From Nitratireductor thuwali (GTDB lineage Bacteria; Pseudomonadota; Alphaproteobacteria; Rhizobiales; Rhizobiaceae), in assembly GCF_036621415.1 (NCBI RefSeq), contig NZ_CP030941.1, positions 3,098,001-3,162,000 of the forward strand: a stretch of DNA of 64,000 nucleotides. The letters are read 5' to 3'. A program made the position numbers and the translations under genes. The notes under the pieces were generated by a model, which saw nothing but the letters and a program-made list of their open reading frames with translations, was not told the origin of the DNA and searched no databases. Shown here piece by piece: positions 16,568-25,703 of the stretch. The first letter of the stretch is position 1; every line of letters begins with the position of its first letter.

Positions 16568-17119
16568 ATGCATGTTTGGGGTAGGGGAGTGAAGCTCTCG
16601 GTGATCGTTCCTTGGCTGGCGCGCGGGTTGGCCATATTGGGCGGCGTCGTTCTCGTCGTCGTGACGGTGCTGACGGTCGTCAGCATCACCGGGCGCGCGT
16701 TGATCGTTTTCGGCTTCGGCCCGATTCCGGGCGATTACGAGCTGGTCGAGGCGGGAGTGGGCTTTGCGGTCTTCTCGTTTCTGCCGTGGTGCCAGCTCAA
16801 TCGCGGCCACGCCTCGGTCGACATCCTGACGAATCTGTTCCCGCCGCGGGTCAACCGGGCGATCGACGTGATTTCGGAAGTGCTCATGACGCTGGTGATC
16901 ATGCTCATCGCCTGGCGGCTCTATCACGGCATGCTCGACAAGCTCAGCTATAACGAAACGACCTTCATTCTGCAGTTTCCGCTCTGGTGGGCCTATGCGG
17001 CGAGCCTTGCTGCGGCCGTGGTGGCCGTCATCGTCTCCGTGTTCGCCACCTGGCAGCGCATCCTCGAGTACCGGGCCGACGGCGGCAGCTATACCTTGGG
17101 CCAGGGAGGCCTTCATTGA
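16568..17119 (+). CDS. TRAP transporter small permease, DctQ family
   Basis: A 183-residue integral membrane subunit with four predicted transmembrane helices: ARGLAILGGVVLVVVTVLTVV, the region around GVGFAVFSFLPW, VISEVLMTLVIMLIAW, and WWAYAASLAAAVVAVIVSVF. The QLNRGHASVDI loop is typical of DctQ. It joins the large DctM subunit encoded next. The ATG at 16568 follows AAGGGGAAC. Its stop codon overlaps the DctM start (TTGA). Confidence 0.9.
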   Translation: MHVWGRGVKLSVIVPWLARGLAILGGVVLVVVTVLTVVSITGRALIVFGFGPIPGDYELVEAGVGFAVFSFLPWCQLNRGHASVDILTNLFPPRVNRAIDVISEVLMTLVIMLIAWRLYHGMLDKLSYNETTFILQFPLWWAYAASLAAAVVAVIVSVFATWQRILEYRADGGSYTLGQGGLH

Positions 17120-18438
17120 GCAATCTCGAACTCGGCCTCTGGTCCTTCCCGGTTCTGCTGGTCTTCATCTTCCTGCGCATGCCCATCGGCCTGGCCATGA
17201 TCATCTGCGGCCTGGCCGGCACATGGCTCGTGACCGGAAGCACGATACCGGTTCTCGCCAAGCTCAAGAACGAGACCTATTCGACCTTTTCCAGCTACTC
17301 GCTTTCCATCGTGCCGCTGTTCCTTTTGATGGGCCAGTTCGCCACGCTGGGGGGCATGTCGCGGGCCCTTTTCCGGGCGGCCGAGACCTGGATGGGCCAC
17401 AGGCGCGGCGGCGTGGCGATGGCGGCTGTCGGCGCTTGCGCCGGTTTCGGCGCCATCTGCGGCTCGTCGCTGGCGACGGCGGCCACGATGAGCCAGGTCG
17501 CCCTGCCGGAATTGCGCCGCTACGGCTATTCCGGGGCCCTGGCGACCGGCACGCTCGCCGCCGGCGGCACGCTCGGCATCTTGATCCCGCCCTCGGTCAT
17601 TCTCGTCATCTACGCGATCCTGACCGAGCAGAACATCGCCAAGCTGTTCGTCGCCGCCCTGGTGCCGGGGCTGCTGGCGGCGGCCGGCTACATGGTGGCG
17701 ATATCGATCTATGTGCGCATCTGGCCCGAATCGGCCGGCAAGCGGGAGCGCGCGCCCTATTCCGAACGCTTCCGCGCCCTGCTGGACGTCTGGCCGGTGC
17801 TGGTCGTGTTTTTCACTGTGGTGGGCGGCATCTATCTCGGCATTTTCACGCCGACGGAAGGCGCGGCCGTGGGCGCGGCGGGCACTGGCCTCATCGCGCT
17901 GGCCAATGGCGGCCTGACGCGCGCGACCTTTGTCCAGTCCATCCTGGCCACCGCCAGCGCCACCGCGATGATCTTCTTCATCGTGCTGGGCGCGAGCTTC
18001 TACAACTCGTTTCTGGCTTTGGCGCAGGTGCCGCAGCAGGCCGCCGCCTTCATCGGCGAGCAGGGCTTCAATCCGTGGATGGTGCTGGTGCTGATCCTGC
18101 TGCTCTACCTCGTCTTCGGCTGCGTCATGGATTCGCTTTCCATGATCCTCCTGACGATCCCGATCTTCTTTCCGATCGTCATGGCGCTCGATTTCGGCAT
18201 GTCCGCCGAGGAATTCGCCATCTGGTTCGGCATCCTGGTGCTGATCGTGGTGGAGGTGGGGCTGATAACGCCGCCGGTGGGCATGAATCTCTTCGTGCTC
18301 AATTCCATGGCCAGGGACACGCCCATCGCCGACACCTATCGCGGCGTGCTGCCCTTCGTGGCGAGCGACATCATACGCGTCGCGATCCTCACCATGTTCC
18401 CGGCGATATCGCTGTTCCTCATGCGCTGGCTGTATTGA
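17116..18438 (+). CDS. TRAP transporter large permease, DctM family
   Basis: The 440-residue main transport subunit, with about 12 to 13 hydrophobic segments across its length. The conserved stretches GAICGSSLATAATMSQVALPEL, GTLAAGGTLGILIPPSVILVIY and EVGLITPPVGMNLFVLNSM mark DctM. It starts at TTG within TTGA, overlapping the DctQ stop, with AGGGAGG upstream, so the two subunits are coupled. Completes a P-Q-M TRAP importer. Confidence 0.92.
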   Translation: MSNLELGLWSFPVLLVFIFLRMPIGLAMIICGLAGTWLVTGSTIPVLAKLKNETYSTFSSYSLSIVPLFLLMGQFATLGGMSRALFRAAETWMGHRRGGVAMAAVGACAGFGAICGSSLATAATMSQVALPELRRYGYSGALATGTLAAGGTLGILIPPSVILVIYAILTEQNIAKLFVAALVPGLLAAAGYMVAISIYVRIWPESAGKRERAPYSERFRALLDVWPVLVVFFTVVGGIYLGIFTPTEGAAVGAAGTGLIALANGGLTRATFVQSILATASATAMIFFIVLGASFYNSFLALAQVPQQAAAFIGEQGFNPWMVLVLILLLYLVFGCVMDSLSMILLTIPIFFPIVMALDFGMSAEEFAIWFGILVLIVVEVGLITPPVGMNLFVLNSMARDTPIADTYRGVLPFVASDIIRVAILTMFPAISLFLMRWLY

Positions 18439-18472
18439 GCGCGATGCTGAAAAGTGGTGCCGCTTTTCGGGA

Positions 18473-18805
18473 TCAGCTCGCCTGCTGCACCAGACCATAG
18501 AGATTGAGACTGCGCGCGCCGCTGCGGCAATAGGCCAGCACCGGGCGGGGCAGGTCGGACAGGGCCTTGGCCATCTCGCGCACATCGTCTTCCGTGATCG
18601 CGCCCGAGACCACGGGGATGAACTTGAACTTAAGGCCCGCCTCCAGCGCCGCCTGGGCAACCTCGTCATGGGGCACGGCGCCGTCTTCCGTGTCCGGCCG
18701 ATTGCAGACCAGGCTCTTGAAGCCGGCGTCCGCGATCTGCTTGACCTGCGCCGCCGCGATCTGGCCGGTTACGGCGAATTCGTCGTTGATCTTGCGGATA
18801 TCCAT
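18473..18805 (-). CDS. DUF442/TIGR01244-family phosphatase- or sulfurtransferase-like protein
   Basis: A 110-residue protein starting MDIRKINDEFAVTGQIA. It has the conserved CNRPDTEDG segment and the active-site-like loop AYCRSGARS near residues 91-99. The family, also the N-terminal part of Blh proteins, has a dual-specificity-phosphatase or rhodanese-like fold and is linked to sulfide handling and biofilm traits in other bacteria. Here it is a single domain with no hydrolase partner. It is convergent with the TRAP operon. AAGGGG lies a few bases before the start. Biochemical role uncertain. Confidence 0.82.
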   Translation of the reverse strand: MDIRKINDEFAVTGQIAAAQVKQIADAGFKSLVCNRPDTEDGAVPHDEVAQAALEAGLKFKFIPVVSGAITEDDVREMAKALSDLPRPVLAYCRSGARSLNLYGLVQQAS

Positions 18806-18960
18806 TCTGTAGCCCCTTGAAGATGTGGCGGTGGCGAGTCCGGCGCCGAGTCCGGCTGTGCATTCAGCAATGTTTTGCCGTCCTTGTCCTTCGCTGGCAA
18901 GCGGCTGTCGCGCATATTGGCCTGAAGCGAGGCAATGATCGGCCCGCCCGAGGCGGCCGG

Positions 18961-21027
18961 CTACCAGGATGCCGCAGCCGCCGCCTCCACCAGCTTCCGC
19001 GCGGGGCGGTAGACGGGCTTGCCGGTCACGCCATGCCAGTATTCGAGCCGCGCGAGGATTTTGTCGATCCCGTGCCTGCGCGCCCAGAACATCGGCCCGC
19101 CCTTGCCGCGCGGAAAGCCGTAGCCATTGACCCAGACCACGTCGATGTCGGAGGCGCGCGCCGCGATGCCTTCTTCCAGGATGCGCGCGCCCTCGTTGAT
19201 CATGGGATACATGGTGCGCTCCAGGATTTCCTCGGCGCCGATGGCGCGGCGCTCGATGCCCAGTTCCCTCGACTTTGCTTCGATTAATTCCTCCACGAAG
19301 GGGTCCGGCACCGGTTTGCGCGCGCCTTCGTCGTAACGATAAAAACCGCGACCGGTCTTCTGGCCGAAATAGCCGAGCTCGCACAGGCTGTCGGCGACGG
19401 GCGCGGTCAATCCCTGCGACTGGCGATGCCGCCAGCTGATGTCGAGGCCGGCGAGGTCGACCATCTGGAACGGCCCCATCGGCCAGCCGAAATCGGTGAA
19501 TGCCTTGTCGACGGAGGAGGGCGAGGCGCCTTCGAGCAGCAGCGCCTCGTTCTCCTCGCGCCGCGCGGCCAGCATGCGGTTGCCGACAAAGCCGTCGCAG
19601 ACGCCGACGACAACGGGGGTCTTGCCGATCGCCTTCGCCACGCTCAAGGCGGTGGCCAGCACCTCGGGCGCCGTACGCTCGCCACGCACGATCTCGAGCA
19701 GGCGCATGACGTGCGCGGGGGAAAAGAAGTGCAGCCCTACCACGTCCGACGGCCGCTTGGTGAAGGCGGCGATGGCATCAAGGTCGAGATACGACGTGTT
19801 GGACGCCAGGACCGCGCCGTCCCTGGCCACCTCGTCGAGCTTTTCGAAGACCTTTCTCTTGACGCCCATCTCCTCGAACACGGCCTCGACGATCAGGTCG
19901 CAGTCGCTCATATCCGTATAGTCGGTGGTTCCGCGGATGCGGGCGAGGCGCGCCAGCTTGTCCTTCTCGCTCAGCGAGCCGCGCGACACGGAGCCCGCAT
20001 AGTTCTTTTCGATCTGGCCGAGCCCGCGCTGCAGCGCCTCGTCGCCGACTTCAAGGACCGTCACCCGCATTCCGCCATTGGCGAAGGCCATGGCAATGCC
20101 GCCGCCCATCGTGCCCGCGCCGACGATGCCGACATGGCGGACCGGCCGTGCCGCGACGTCCTTGCCGACGCCTTCGACCTTGACCGCTTCCCGTTCGGCG
20201 AAGAACAGATGGCGCAGCGCAGCCGATTCCTCGCCGTCGCGCAGTTCAACGAACATCTCGCGTTCCCGCGCCAGCGCTTGCGAGGGTTCAAGAAGAATGG
20301 CGTTGCGCACGGCCTCAGTGCATCTGAGCGGGGCGGTCAGGCCGCGCGCATTGGCGGTTGCCGCCTTGGCCGTTTCCTCGAATGCGTCGAGGTCGTTGCG
20401 TGCAGCCTCGATTTTCTCTTCGCGCTTCAGCACCGGGACGTGCGGACCGCCGCCTTCGGCCCTGGCGCGGGCAAACGACACGGCTTCCGCCACGAGGTCG
20501 CCCTCGGCGATAGCGTCTATGGCGCCGAGGGCCAGCGCCTTTTCGGCATTTACGGGCTTGCCCGAGACGATCACACCGAGCGCTTCCCGCGCGCCGACGA
20601 GCCGGGGCAGCCGCACCGTGCCGCCGGCGCCCGGCAGGAGGCCGAGCGTCACTTCCGGCAGGCCCACCCGCGCATCGGGCGCGGCGATCCTGTAGTGGCA
20701 GCCGAGCGCCAGTTCGAACCCGCCGCCCAGCGCGTTGCCGTGGATGGCCGCGACCGTGGGTTTTCCGATGCTCTCCAGGAGGGCGATCACGTCCGGCAGG
20801 CTCGGCGCCTTCGGCGGCTGGCCGAACTCGGAGATGTCCGCCCCGGCGACGAAGGTCCTGCCCTTGCAGGCGATCACGATTGCCGCCGTGTCCGCATCCG
20901 CGCGCAGCTTTTCCAGCATCGCATGGAGCGGTTGCCGAAGCGCGTGGCCGAGCGCGTTCACCGGCGGATTGTCCAGCCAGACGACGGCCACGCCGTCCTG
21001 CCGCGTCACCGATACCGTATCCGCCAT
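18961..21027 (-). CDS. FadJ-like bifunctional enoyl-CoA hydratase/3-hydroxyacyl-CoA dehydrogenase
   Basis: A 688-residue multifunctional beta-oxidation enzyme. Residues about 1-190 form a crotonase domain with the oxyanion-hole and acid residues in AGADISEF, HGNALGGGFELALG and GLPEVTLGLLPGAGG. Residues about 290-590 form the NAD-dependent 3-hydroxyacyl-CoA dehydrogenase, with VGIVGAGTMGGGIAMAF, SNTSYLDLD and HFFSPAHVMRLLE. GGAGGAC precedes the start. No thiolase gene is in the window. With the enol-lactonase and BKACE genes nearby it may process CoA esters of ring-cleavage or amino-acid products. Confidence 0.92.
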   Translation of the reverse strand: MADTVSVTRQDGVAVVWLDNPPVNALGHALRQPLHAMLEKLRADADTAAIVIACKGRTFVAGADISEFGQPPKAPSLPDVIALLESIGKPTVAAIHGNALGGGFELALGCHYRIAAPDARVGLPEVTLGLLPGAGGTVRLPRLVGAREALGVIVSGKPVNAEKALALGAIDAIAEGDLVAEAVSFARARAEGGGPHVPVLKREEKIEAARNDLDAFEETAKAATANARGLTAPLRCTEAVRNAILLEPSQALAREREMFVELRDGEESAALRHLFFAEREAVKVEGVGKDVAARPVRHVGIVGAGTMGGGIAMAFANGGMRVTVLEVGDEALQRGLGQIEKNYAGSVSRGSLSEKDKLARLARIRGTTDYTDMSDCDLIVEAVFEEMGVKRKVFEKLDEVARDGAVLASNTSYLDLDAIAAFTKRPSDVVGLHFFSPAHVMRLLEIVRGERTAPEVLATALSVAKAIGKTPVVVGVCDGFVGNRMLAARREENEALLLEGASPSSVDKAFTDFGWPMGPFQMVDLAGLDISWRHRQSQGLTAPVADSLCELGYFGQKTGRGFYRYDEGARKPVPDPFVEELIEAKSRELGIERRAIGAEEILERTMYPMINEGARILEEGIAARASDIDVVWVNGYGFPRGKGGPMFWARRHGIDKILARLEYWHGVTGKPVYRPARKLVEAAAAASW

Positions 21028-21060
21028 ATGTCCTCCGATTGCTGCGCCGAACGGATTGCC

Positions 21061-21621
21061 TCAGGCCCCGGCCAAGTCTCCAGACCCCGCAGGTCTGCCA
21101 TAGTCGGGGAAGGTGCTGCGCATGGCCGCCTCTTCCTGCCGGATACGGACATACAGGCAGACGAGATAGACGGGAAGGCCGACGATCAGGGTCGCATATG
21201 CCTGCAGAGCCACCGCGAAGCCAACCAGCTCCGGCAGAATGTTGAGAAAGTAGTTCGGGTGGCGAAACCAGCGGAAAGGCCCGCGTCTCACCAGGCGATG
21301 GTCGCTGGCAATGATGATCTTCACCGTCCAGAAGGGATGAAGCGTGCGTATGATGATCACGAGCATCACCGCCGCGAACAGGTAGAGCGCCATGCCGCCG
21401 GCCTGGACCGCCGTAAGGCCGGTAGTGCCCGAATAGGCCCATTCGACGATGGCGGCGGCGTAGAAGAGGATGTGGAGCAACGCCAGAAGGATGCTGTTTG
21501 CGGCCCCGAACTCCCGCGCGCCCCGCGCCTTCAGCCGGCGTTCGTTCCTGATGGAGACGCCAAGCGTTCCGAAGCGGAAGACCAGTGCGGATGCGATAAA
21601 AAGAACCGTGATCGATTGCAT
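21061..21621 (-). CDS. Isoprenylcysteine carboxyl methyltransferase (ICMT)-family membrane protein
   Basis: A 186-residue membrane protein with several hydrophobic helices and the C-terminal ICMT/phospholipid-methyltransferase signature RRGPFRWFRHPNYFLNILPE followed by RIRQEEAAM. Bacterial members methylate lipids or small molecules with S-adenosylmethionine; the substrate here is unknown. It is leftward, 33 bases upstream of the FadJ-like gene, and could share its transcript. The ribosome site AGAGGATA is about seven bases from the ATG. Confidence 0.85.
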   Translation of the reverse strand: MQSITVLFIASALVFRFGTLGVSIRNERRLKARGAREFGAANSILLALLHILFYAAAIVEWAYSGTTGLTAVQAGGMALYLFAAVMLVIIIRTLHPFWTVKIIIASDHRLVRRGPFRWFRHPNYFLNILPELVGFAVALQAYATLIVGLPVYLVCLYVRIRQEEAAMRSTFPDYGRPAGSGDLAGA

Positions 21622-21684
21622 GCAATATCCTCTTGATAGAAACTAGAAAACGTCTGTCGAAAACGGATACCTTCCGATCGGCGA

Positions 21685-22479
21685 TTATCGGGAAATATGC
21701 TGGTCCACAAAGCCGCCAATCAGCTTGGCCGTCGCCAGCGGCTGCTCGATGCAGGGAAGATGTCCCGCATTCTCGATGATCTCGCAGCGCGCGCCCTCGA
21801 TGAGCGAGGCGAGTTCCCTTACGAGCGCCGGCGGCGTCGCCCCGTCCTGGTCGCCGCAAAGGCACAGCGTGGGCAGCTTGAGGGCGCGGGTCGATTCGGT
21901 CAGGTCGGCGTCGCGCACGGCGGCGCAGGTGCCGGCATAGCCGTCGACCGGCGTGCGCGTCAGCATGGCGACATAGCCGACGAAATCGGGATTGTCCGGC
22001 GCGCGGTAGGCCGGGGTGAACCAGCGCTTCATGATGCCGTCGGCAAGTGCCGCGATGCCCTTTTCGTTGACGGTCTCGATGCGCTGGTTCCACATCGCCT
22101 GGTCGCCGATCTTGTGTCCGGTGTCGCACAAGACCAGCGCCCGCACGAGGTCGGGCCGCAACGTGGCCAGTCCCTGCGCGATCATGCCGCCGACCGACAG
22201 CCCGACGATGACCGAGGCGCCGATGCCCAGATGGTCGAGCAGGGCGGCGAGGTCGTTTACGTGATCGCTGAGCCGGTAGGGCTGCGGCGTCGCTTCGGAC
22301 AGTCCGTGGCCGCGCTTGTCGTAAAGGACGATGCGGTAATTGTCCTCAAGAGCTTCGACGACGCGGTTCCATATCCGGAAGTCCGTGCCCAGCGAGTTGG
22401 AAAAGACCAGTGTCGGCTTGCCCGCCGCACCGCGCATTTCGTGGTGCAGAACGACGCCATTGACCCGTGCAAATGCCAT
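21685..22479 (-). CDS. pcaD: 3-oxoadipate enol-lactonase-like alpha/beta hydrolase
   Basis: A 264-residue alpha/beta hydrolase. The nucleophile elbow is GLSVGG (S95), the acid is in CGDQDGATPP (D210 or D212) and the histidine is H240 in NAGHLPCIEQP. The early YDKRGHGLSEA stretch and the overall sequence are close to PcaD, which opens 3-oxoadipate enol-lactone in the beta-ketoadipate pathway. No other pca gene is visible here, so it may act on a related lactone. GGAGGAAC precedes the ATG. The same frame stays open for 1.8 kb upstream, but that part is shadow sequence, not a fusion. Confidence 0.85.
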   Translation of the reverse strand: MAFARVNGVVLHHEMRGAAGKPTLVFSNSLGTDFRIWNRVVEALEDNYRIVLYDKRGHGLSEATPQPYRLSDHVNDLAALLDHLGIGASVIVGLSVGGMIAQGLATLRPDLVRALVLCDTGHKIGDQAMWNQRIETVNEKGIAALADGIMKRWFTPAYRAPDNPDFVGYVAMLTRTPVDGYAGTCAAVRDADLTESTRALKLPTLCLCGDQDGATPPALVRELASLIEGARCEIIENAGHLPCIEQPLATAKLIGGFVDQHISR

Positions 22480-22532
22480 ACTGTTCCTCCTCCTCGAATT
22501 CCCGCGATGTATGGGAGAATCCCGGCCGCAGG

Positions 22533-23390
22533 TCAATTCGCTTGCATTCCACGTTGCCATGCCGCGCGCAAATCGTCCGCTGTCGCGTGGCTCAGGCCGA
22601 GGGCGCGCAGGGCGGTTGCGGTGCTTGCCACCAGCTCGGCGTTGTCGCCGGCCGGCCTGCCGTCCGGCAGGTGAATATTGTTCTCGAAGCCGACGCGGGC
22701 GTGTCCGCCCAGAAGCGCGGCCGCGCTGACGCAGGCCGTCTCCCGCGCGCCGAAGGCGCAGACCATGAAATGGCCGAAGCGCGGCATTCCCCCGGCGAGG
22801 AACGGCAGCAGGTCCGGCGGCGCCGAACGCTGGCCGGGCGTGTAGCGCCCGAGGACGTAGAGGACGGGGATGTCGTCGAAGGGCACGACGCCCCGCCGCA
22901 TCATGTCGTGGAGCCGCAGCGCCTCGTCCGGGTGGTAAAGGATGATCTGCGGAACGATCTTCTCGCGGGCCATGAAGGCGAGGAAGTCGGCAAAGGCGGC
23001 TTCGTGCGTGGCGTCCGGTGCGAGTTCGCCGAGGGCAAGCGACGCCGCTTCGGGCCGCACCGCGCGCACCACCGCCGTCTGCTCTTCCGGCCGGTAGCGC
23101 CCCACCGCCTCGGTGGTGATCTGGATGACCAGACGCTCGCCGACCGCCGACCGTATGGCCCGGATAACGGTGGAATAGGCATCGGCATCGAGCAGGTGCC
23201 GGCTTTCCCTGTCGCGGACATGGCAATGATACATCGCCGCCCCGGCTTCCAGGCATCCTGCCGCCGTCCGCGCCTGCTCCTCCGGGGTGATGGGCAAGGC
23301 GGGATGGTCGGCCTTCGTCCGGCGGCCGCCATTCGGCGCAACGGCGATTGCAACGGGCTCGAGGCTTTGAGGCGGCGCTGCGTCCGGCAA
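22533..23390 (-). CDS. BKACE-family (DUF849) beta-keto acid cleavage enzyme
   Basis: A 285-residue TIM-barrel enzyme of the BKACE family, which condenses a beta-keto acid with acetyl-CoA and splits the product into acetoacetate and a new CoA ester. The family includes 3-keto-5-aminohexanoate cleavage enzyme from lysine fermentation. Visible marks are APNGGRRTKADHPALPITP at the N-terminus, the metal-binding YHCHVRD, ITTEAVG, and ARVGFENNIHLPDG near the C-terminus. It lies divergently from an RpiR gene across a strong operator-like repeat. Specificity cannot be read from the sequence. Confidence 0.9.
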   Translation of the reverse strand: MPDAAPPQSLEPVAIAVAPNGGRRTKADHPALPITPEEQARTAAGCLEAGAAMYHCHVRDRESRHLLDADAYSTVIRAIRSAVGERLVIQITTEAVGRYRPEEQTAVVRAVRPEAASLALGELAPDATHEAAFADFLAFMAREKIVPQIILYHPDEALRLHDMMRRGVVPFDDIPVLYVLGRYTPGQRSAPPDLLPFLAGGMPRFGHFMVCAFGARETACVSAAALLGGHARVGFENNIHLPDGRPAGDNAELVASTATALRALGLSHATADDLRAAWQRGMQAN

Positions 23391-23405
23391 GGTGACTTCT
23401 CCAAC

Positions 23406-23443
23406 TGTTGCATGGCGAATGGATAATGCAACACTTGTTGCAT
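23406..23443. promoter_or_regulatory. Triple TGTTGCAT operator between the BKACE and rpiR genes
   Basis: TGTTGCAT occurs at 23406-23413 and 23436-23443 and in inverted form (ATGCAACA) at 23426-23433. The last two make the perfect 18-bp palindrome ATGCAACA-CT-TGTTGCAT. It lies exactly between divergent genes, so the adjacent RpiR regulator is the obvious binder. Binding is inferred. Confidence 0.75.
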
Positions 23444-23472
23444 GACGCGCTTTCCGCGTCTAGGATCGCCGC

Positions 23473-24366
23473 ATGGATCGTAACGATTTCGCCGAGCGCA
23501 TCACGCAGTCCGTCGACGGGCTTCCCGGGCAGTTGGGGGCGGCGGCGCGTTATGTGCTGGACAATCCGGGCGACGTCGCGCTCCTGTCGATGCGTGAGCA
23601 GGCCCGGCGCGCGGGCGTCAGGCCGTGGACCATGACGCGTCTTGCCAAGCGGCTTGGCCTCGACGGCTACGACAACGTGCGCCAGCTTCACGGCGAGGCG
23701 CTGAAGGAGCAGGCGCTGGGCTTTTCCGGCCGCGCCAGCGCGCAGCTTGCGCGCCAGAAGCAGGAAGGCGGCGGCGCGCTCGGCGCCGAGATGGCCGGCA
23801 CGATGGCTGCCCAGATCGCTGCGATGGCAGCTCCCGCCCGCATCGAGGTGCTGGCCGGGGCGGCGCGCGACATGGCGGCTGCGCGGCGCATCTATTGTTT
23901 CGGCCTGCGTTCCGGCCGCCCGGTCGCCAGTCATCTGGCCTATGTGCTTTCCTTCCTCGGCGACAAGACTGTTCTTCTGGACGGCGACGGCGGCGCGGGC
24001 CTGGATGCGCTGCGCTTTGCGGGCGCCGGCGACATCTTCTTCGTGGCGACCGTTTCGCCATACACGCGCGCCAGCGTTGAGGCCGCGCGTTTTGCCGCCG
24101 ACAAGGGGCTTGTCGTTGTCGCCATCACCGACAGCGCCGCTTCTCCCGTCGCCCCGGTCGCCAGGCACGTGATCGTGGCGGCCACCGAAAGCCCCTCCTT
24201 TTTTCACGCCATGGCGCCGGCTTTCGCGGCGGCCGAGATCCTGGCCGCGCTGGTGGCCGGGGAGGGCGGAGAAAGCGCCCTCGAAGCCATTGCCCGCGCG
24301 GAAGAACATTTGGCGGAGCGAAAAGTTCATCTCCATGAAAGGCCCCAGCCGCCGGAACCGCGATGA
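23473..24366 (+). CDS. MurR/RpiR-family transcriptional regulator
   Basis: A 297-residue regulator with an N-terminal RpiR helix-turn-helix (LSMREQARRAGVRPWTMTRLAKRLGLDGYDNVR, about residues 38-72) and a C-terminal SIS sugar/effector domain (about 115-265, with YCFGLRSGRPVASHLAYVLS and DIFFVATVSPYTRASV). It is divergent from the BKACE gene and overlaps the aminotransferase start by four bases (ATGA), so it is the likely local regulator of both directions. The effector is probably a small metabolite of this pathway rather than necessarily a sugar phosphate. Confidence 0.9.
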   Translation: MDRNDFAERITQSVDGLPGQLGAAARYVLDNPGDVALLSMREQARRAGVRPWTMTRLAKRLGLDGYDNVRQLHGEALKEQALGFSGRASAQLARQKQEGGGALGAEMAGTMAAQIAAMAAPARIEVLAGAARDMAAARRIYCFGLRSGRPVASHLAYVLSFLGDKTVLLDGDGGAGLDALRFAGAGDIFFVATVSPYTRASVEAARFAADKGLVVVAITDSAASPVAPVARHVIVAATESPSFFHAMAPAFAAAEILAALVAGEGGESALEAIARAEEHLAERKVHLHERPQPPEPR

Positions 24367-25703
24367 CCCACATATTGCACCGACAGATCCACGCCCCGTT
24401 GCCCGTCGCCGCGGGAGGCAGCGGCATCGAGCTCTTCGATACCGAGGGGCGCGCCTATATCGACGCCTCGGGCGGCGCGGCCGTTTCCTGCCTCGGCCAC
24501 GGCCATCCCGACGTCATCGAGGCCCTGCGCAGGCAGGCCGAAACGCTGGCCTATGCCCATACGAGCTTCTTCACCAGCGAGCCGGCGGAACGGCTGGCCG
24601 ACAGGCTGATCGCGTCGGCGCCCGAAGGCATCAGCCACGCCTATTTCGTCTCCGGCGGCTCGGAAGCCAATGAGGCGGCCATCAAGATGGCACGGCAGTA
24701 TTTCGTGGAGAAGGGGCAGCCGCAGCGCCGCAACATCATCGCGCGCCGGCAGAGCTATCACGGCAACACGCTGGGAACGCTCGCCGCCGGCGGCAATGAG
24801 TGGCGGCGCGCCCCGTTCGCGCCGCTGCTGATCGGGACGCATCACATAAGCCCCTGCTACGCCTACCGCCATCGGGAGGAAGGCGAAAGCGATGCCGCCT
24901 ACGGCCAGCGCGCGGCGCAGGAGCTGGAGGACAAGATCCTGGAACTCGGCCCCGACACGGTGATGGCCTTCATGGCCGAGCCGGTCGTGGGCGCGACCGC
25001 CGGCGCCGTGCCCGCCGTCGAAGGCTATTTTCGCCGCATCCGTGAAATCTGCGACCGCCATGGCGTGCTGCTGATCCTCGACGAGGTCATGTGCGGCATG
25101 GGGCGCACGGGGACCATGTTCGCCTGCGAGCAGGATGGCGTGAGGCCCGATATCGTGACCATCGCCAAGGGGCTCGGCGGCGGCTACCAGCCCATCGGCG
25201 CCGCGCTCCTGTCGCGGGACATCTTCGACGCCTTCGCCGAAGGATCGGGCCTGTTCCAGCACGGTCACACCTATATCTGCCACCCCATGGCCTGCGCGGC
25301 CGCGCTCGCCGTGCAGGAGGTGATCGCGCGCGACGGCCTGTTGCGGAACGTGCGGGAGGTGGGTGCCCATCTGCGCGAACGCCTGGAGGCGCGTTTCGGC
25401 AATCACGCCCATATCGGCGACATTCGCGGCCGGGGCATGTTCCTGGGGCTGGAATTGGTCACCGACCGGTCCACCAAGGCGACCTTCGAGCCCGATGCAA
25501 AGCTGCATGCGCGGGTGAAGAAGGAGGCGATGGCGCGGGGACTGATGGTCTATCCGGCCGGCGGGACGGTCGACGGCGTGCGCGGCGATCACATCCTGAT
25601 CGCGCCGCCTTTCATCCTCGGCCGGCCGGCGGCGGAAGCCATCGTCGAGCGGCTGGGCGAGGCGCTGGATGCGGCCGTCGCGCAGGTTCGGCCGGCCGAT
25701 TGA
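24363..25703 (+). CDS. Class III PLP-dependent aminotransferase
   Basis: A 446-residue omega-aminotransferase-type enzyme. Motifs: the PLP-phosphate site VSGGSEANEAAIKMARQY, the PLP-ring aspartate D240 in LLILDEVMCGMGRTG, and the Schiff-base lysine K269 in VTIAKGLGGGYQPIGAA. It transfers an amino group, often a terminal one, from an amine or amino acid to a keto acid. It is translationally coupled to the RpiR gene and followed by a TAXI transporter. Together with the BKACE enzyme this suggests use of an amino acid that becomes a beta-keto acid. Exact substrate unknown. Confidence 0.9.
   Translation: MTHILHRQIHAPLPVAAGGSGIELFDTEGRAYIDASGGAAVSCLGHGHPDVIEALRRQAETLAYAHTSFFTSEPAERLADRLIASAPEGISHAYFVSGGSEANEAAIKMARQYFVEKGQPQRRNIIARRQSYHGNTLGTLAAGGNEWRRAPFAPLLIGTHHISPCYAYRHREEGESDAAYGQRAAQELEDKILELGPDTVMAFMAEPVVGATAGAVPAVEGYFRRIREICDRHGVLLILDEVMCGMGRTGTMFACEQDGVRPDIVTIAKGLGGGYQPIGAALLSRDIFDAFAEGSGLFQHGHTYICHPMACAAALAVQEVIARDGLLRNVREVGAHLRERLEARFGNHAHIGDIRGRGMFLGLELVTDRSTKATFEPDAKLHARVKKEAMARGLMVYPAGGTVDGVRGDHILIAPPFILGRPAAEAIVERLGEALDAAVAQVRPAD

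Noticed and set aside
21685..24336. Apparent 883-codon fusion protein ending in the enol-lactonase
   Set aside because: Only the last 264 codons are enol-lactonase, with their own GGAGGAAC site; the rest is antisense or out-of-frame sequence of the BKACE and RpiR genes.
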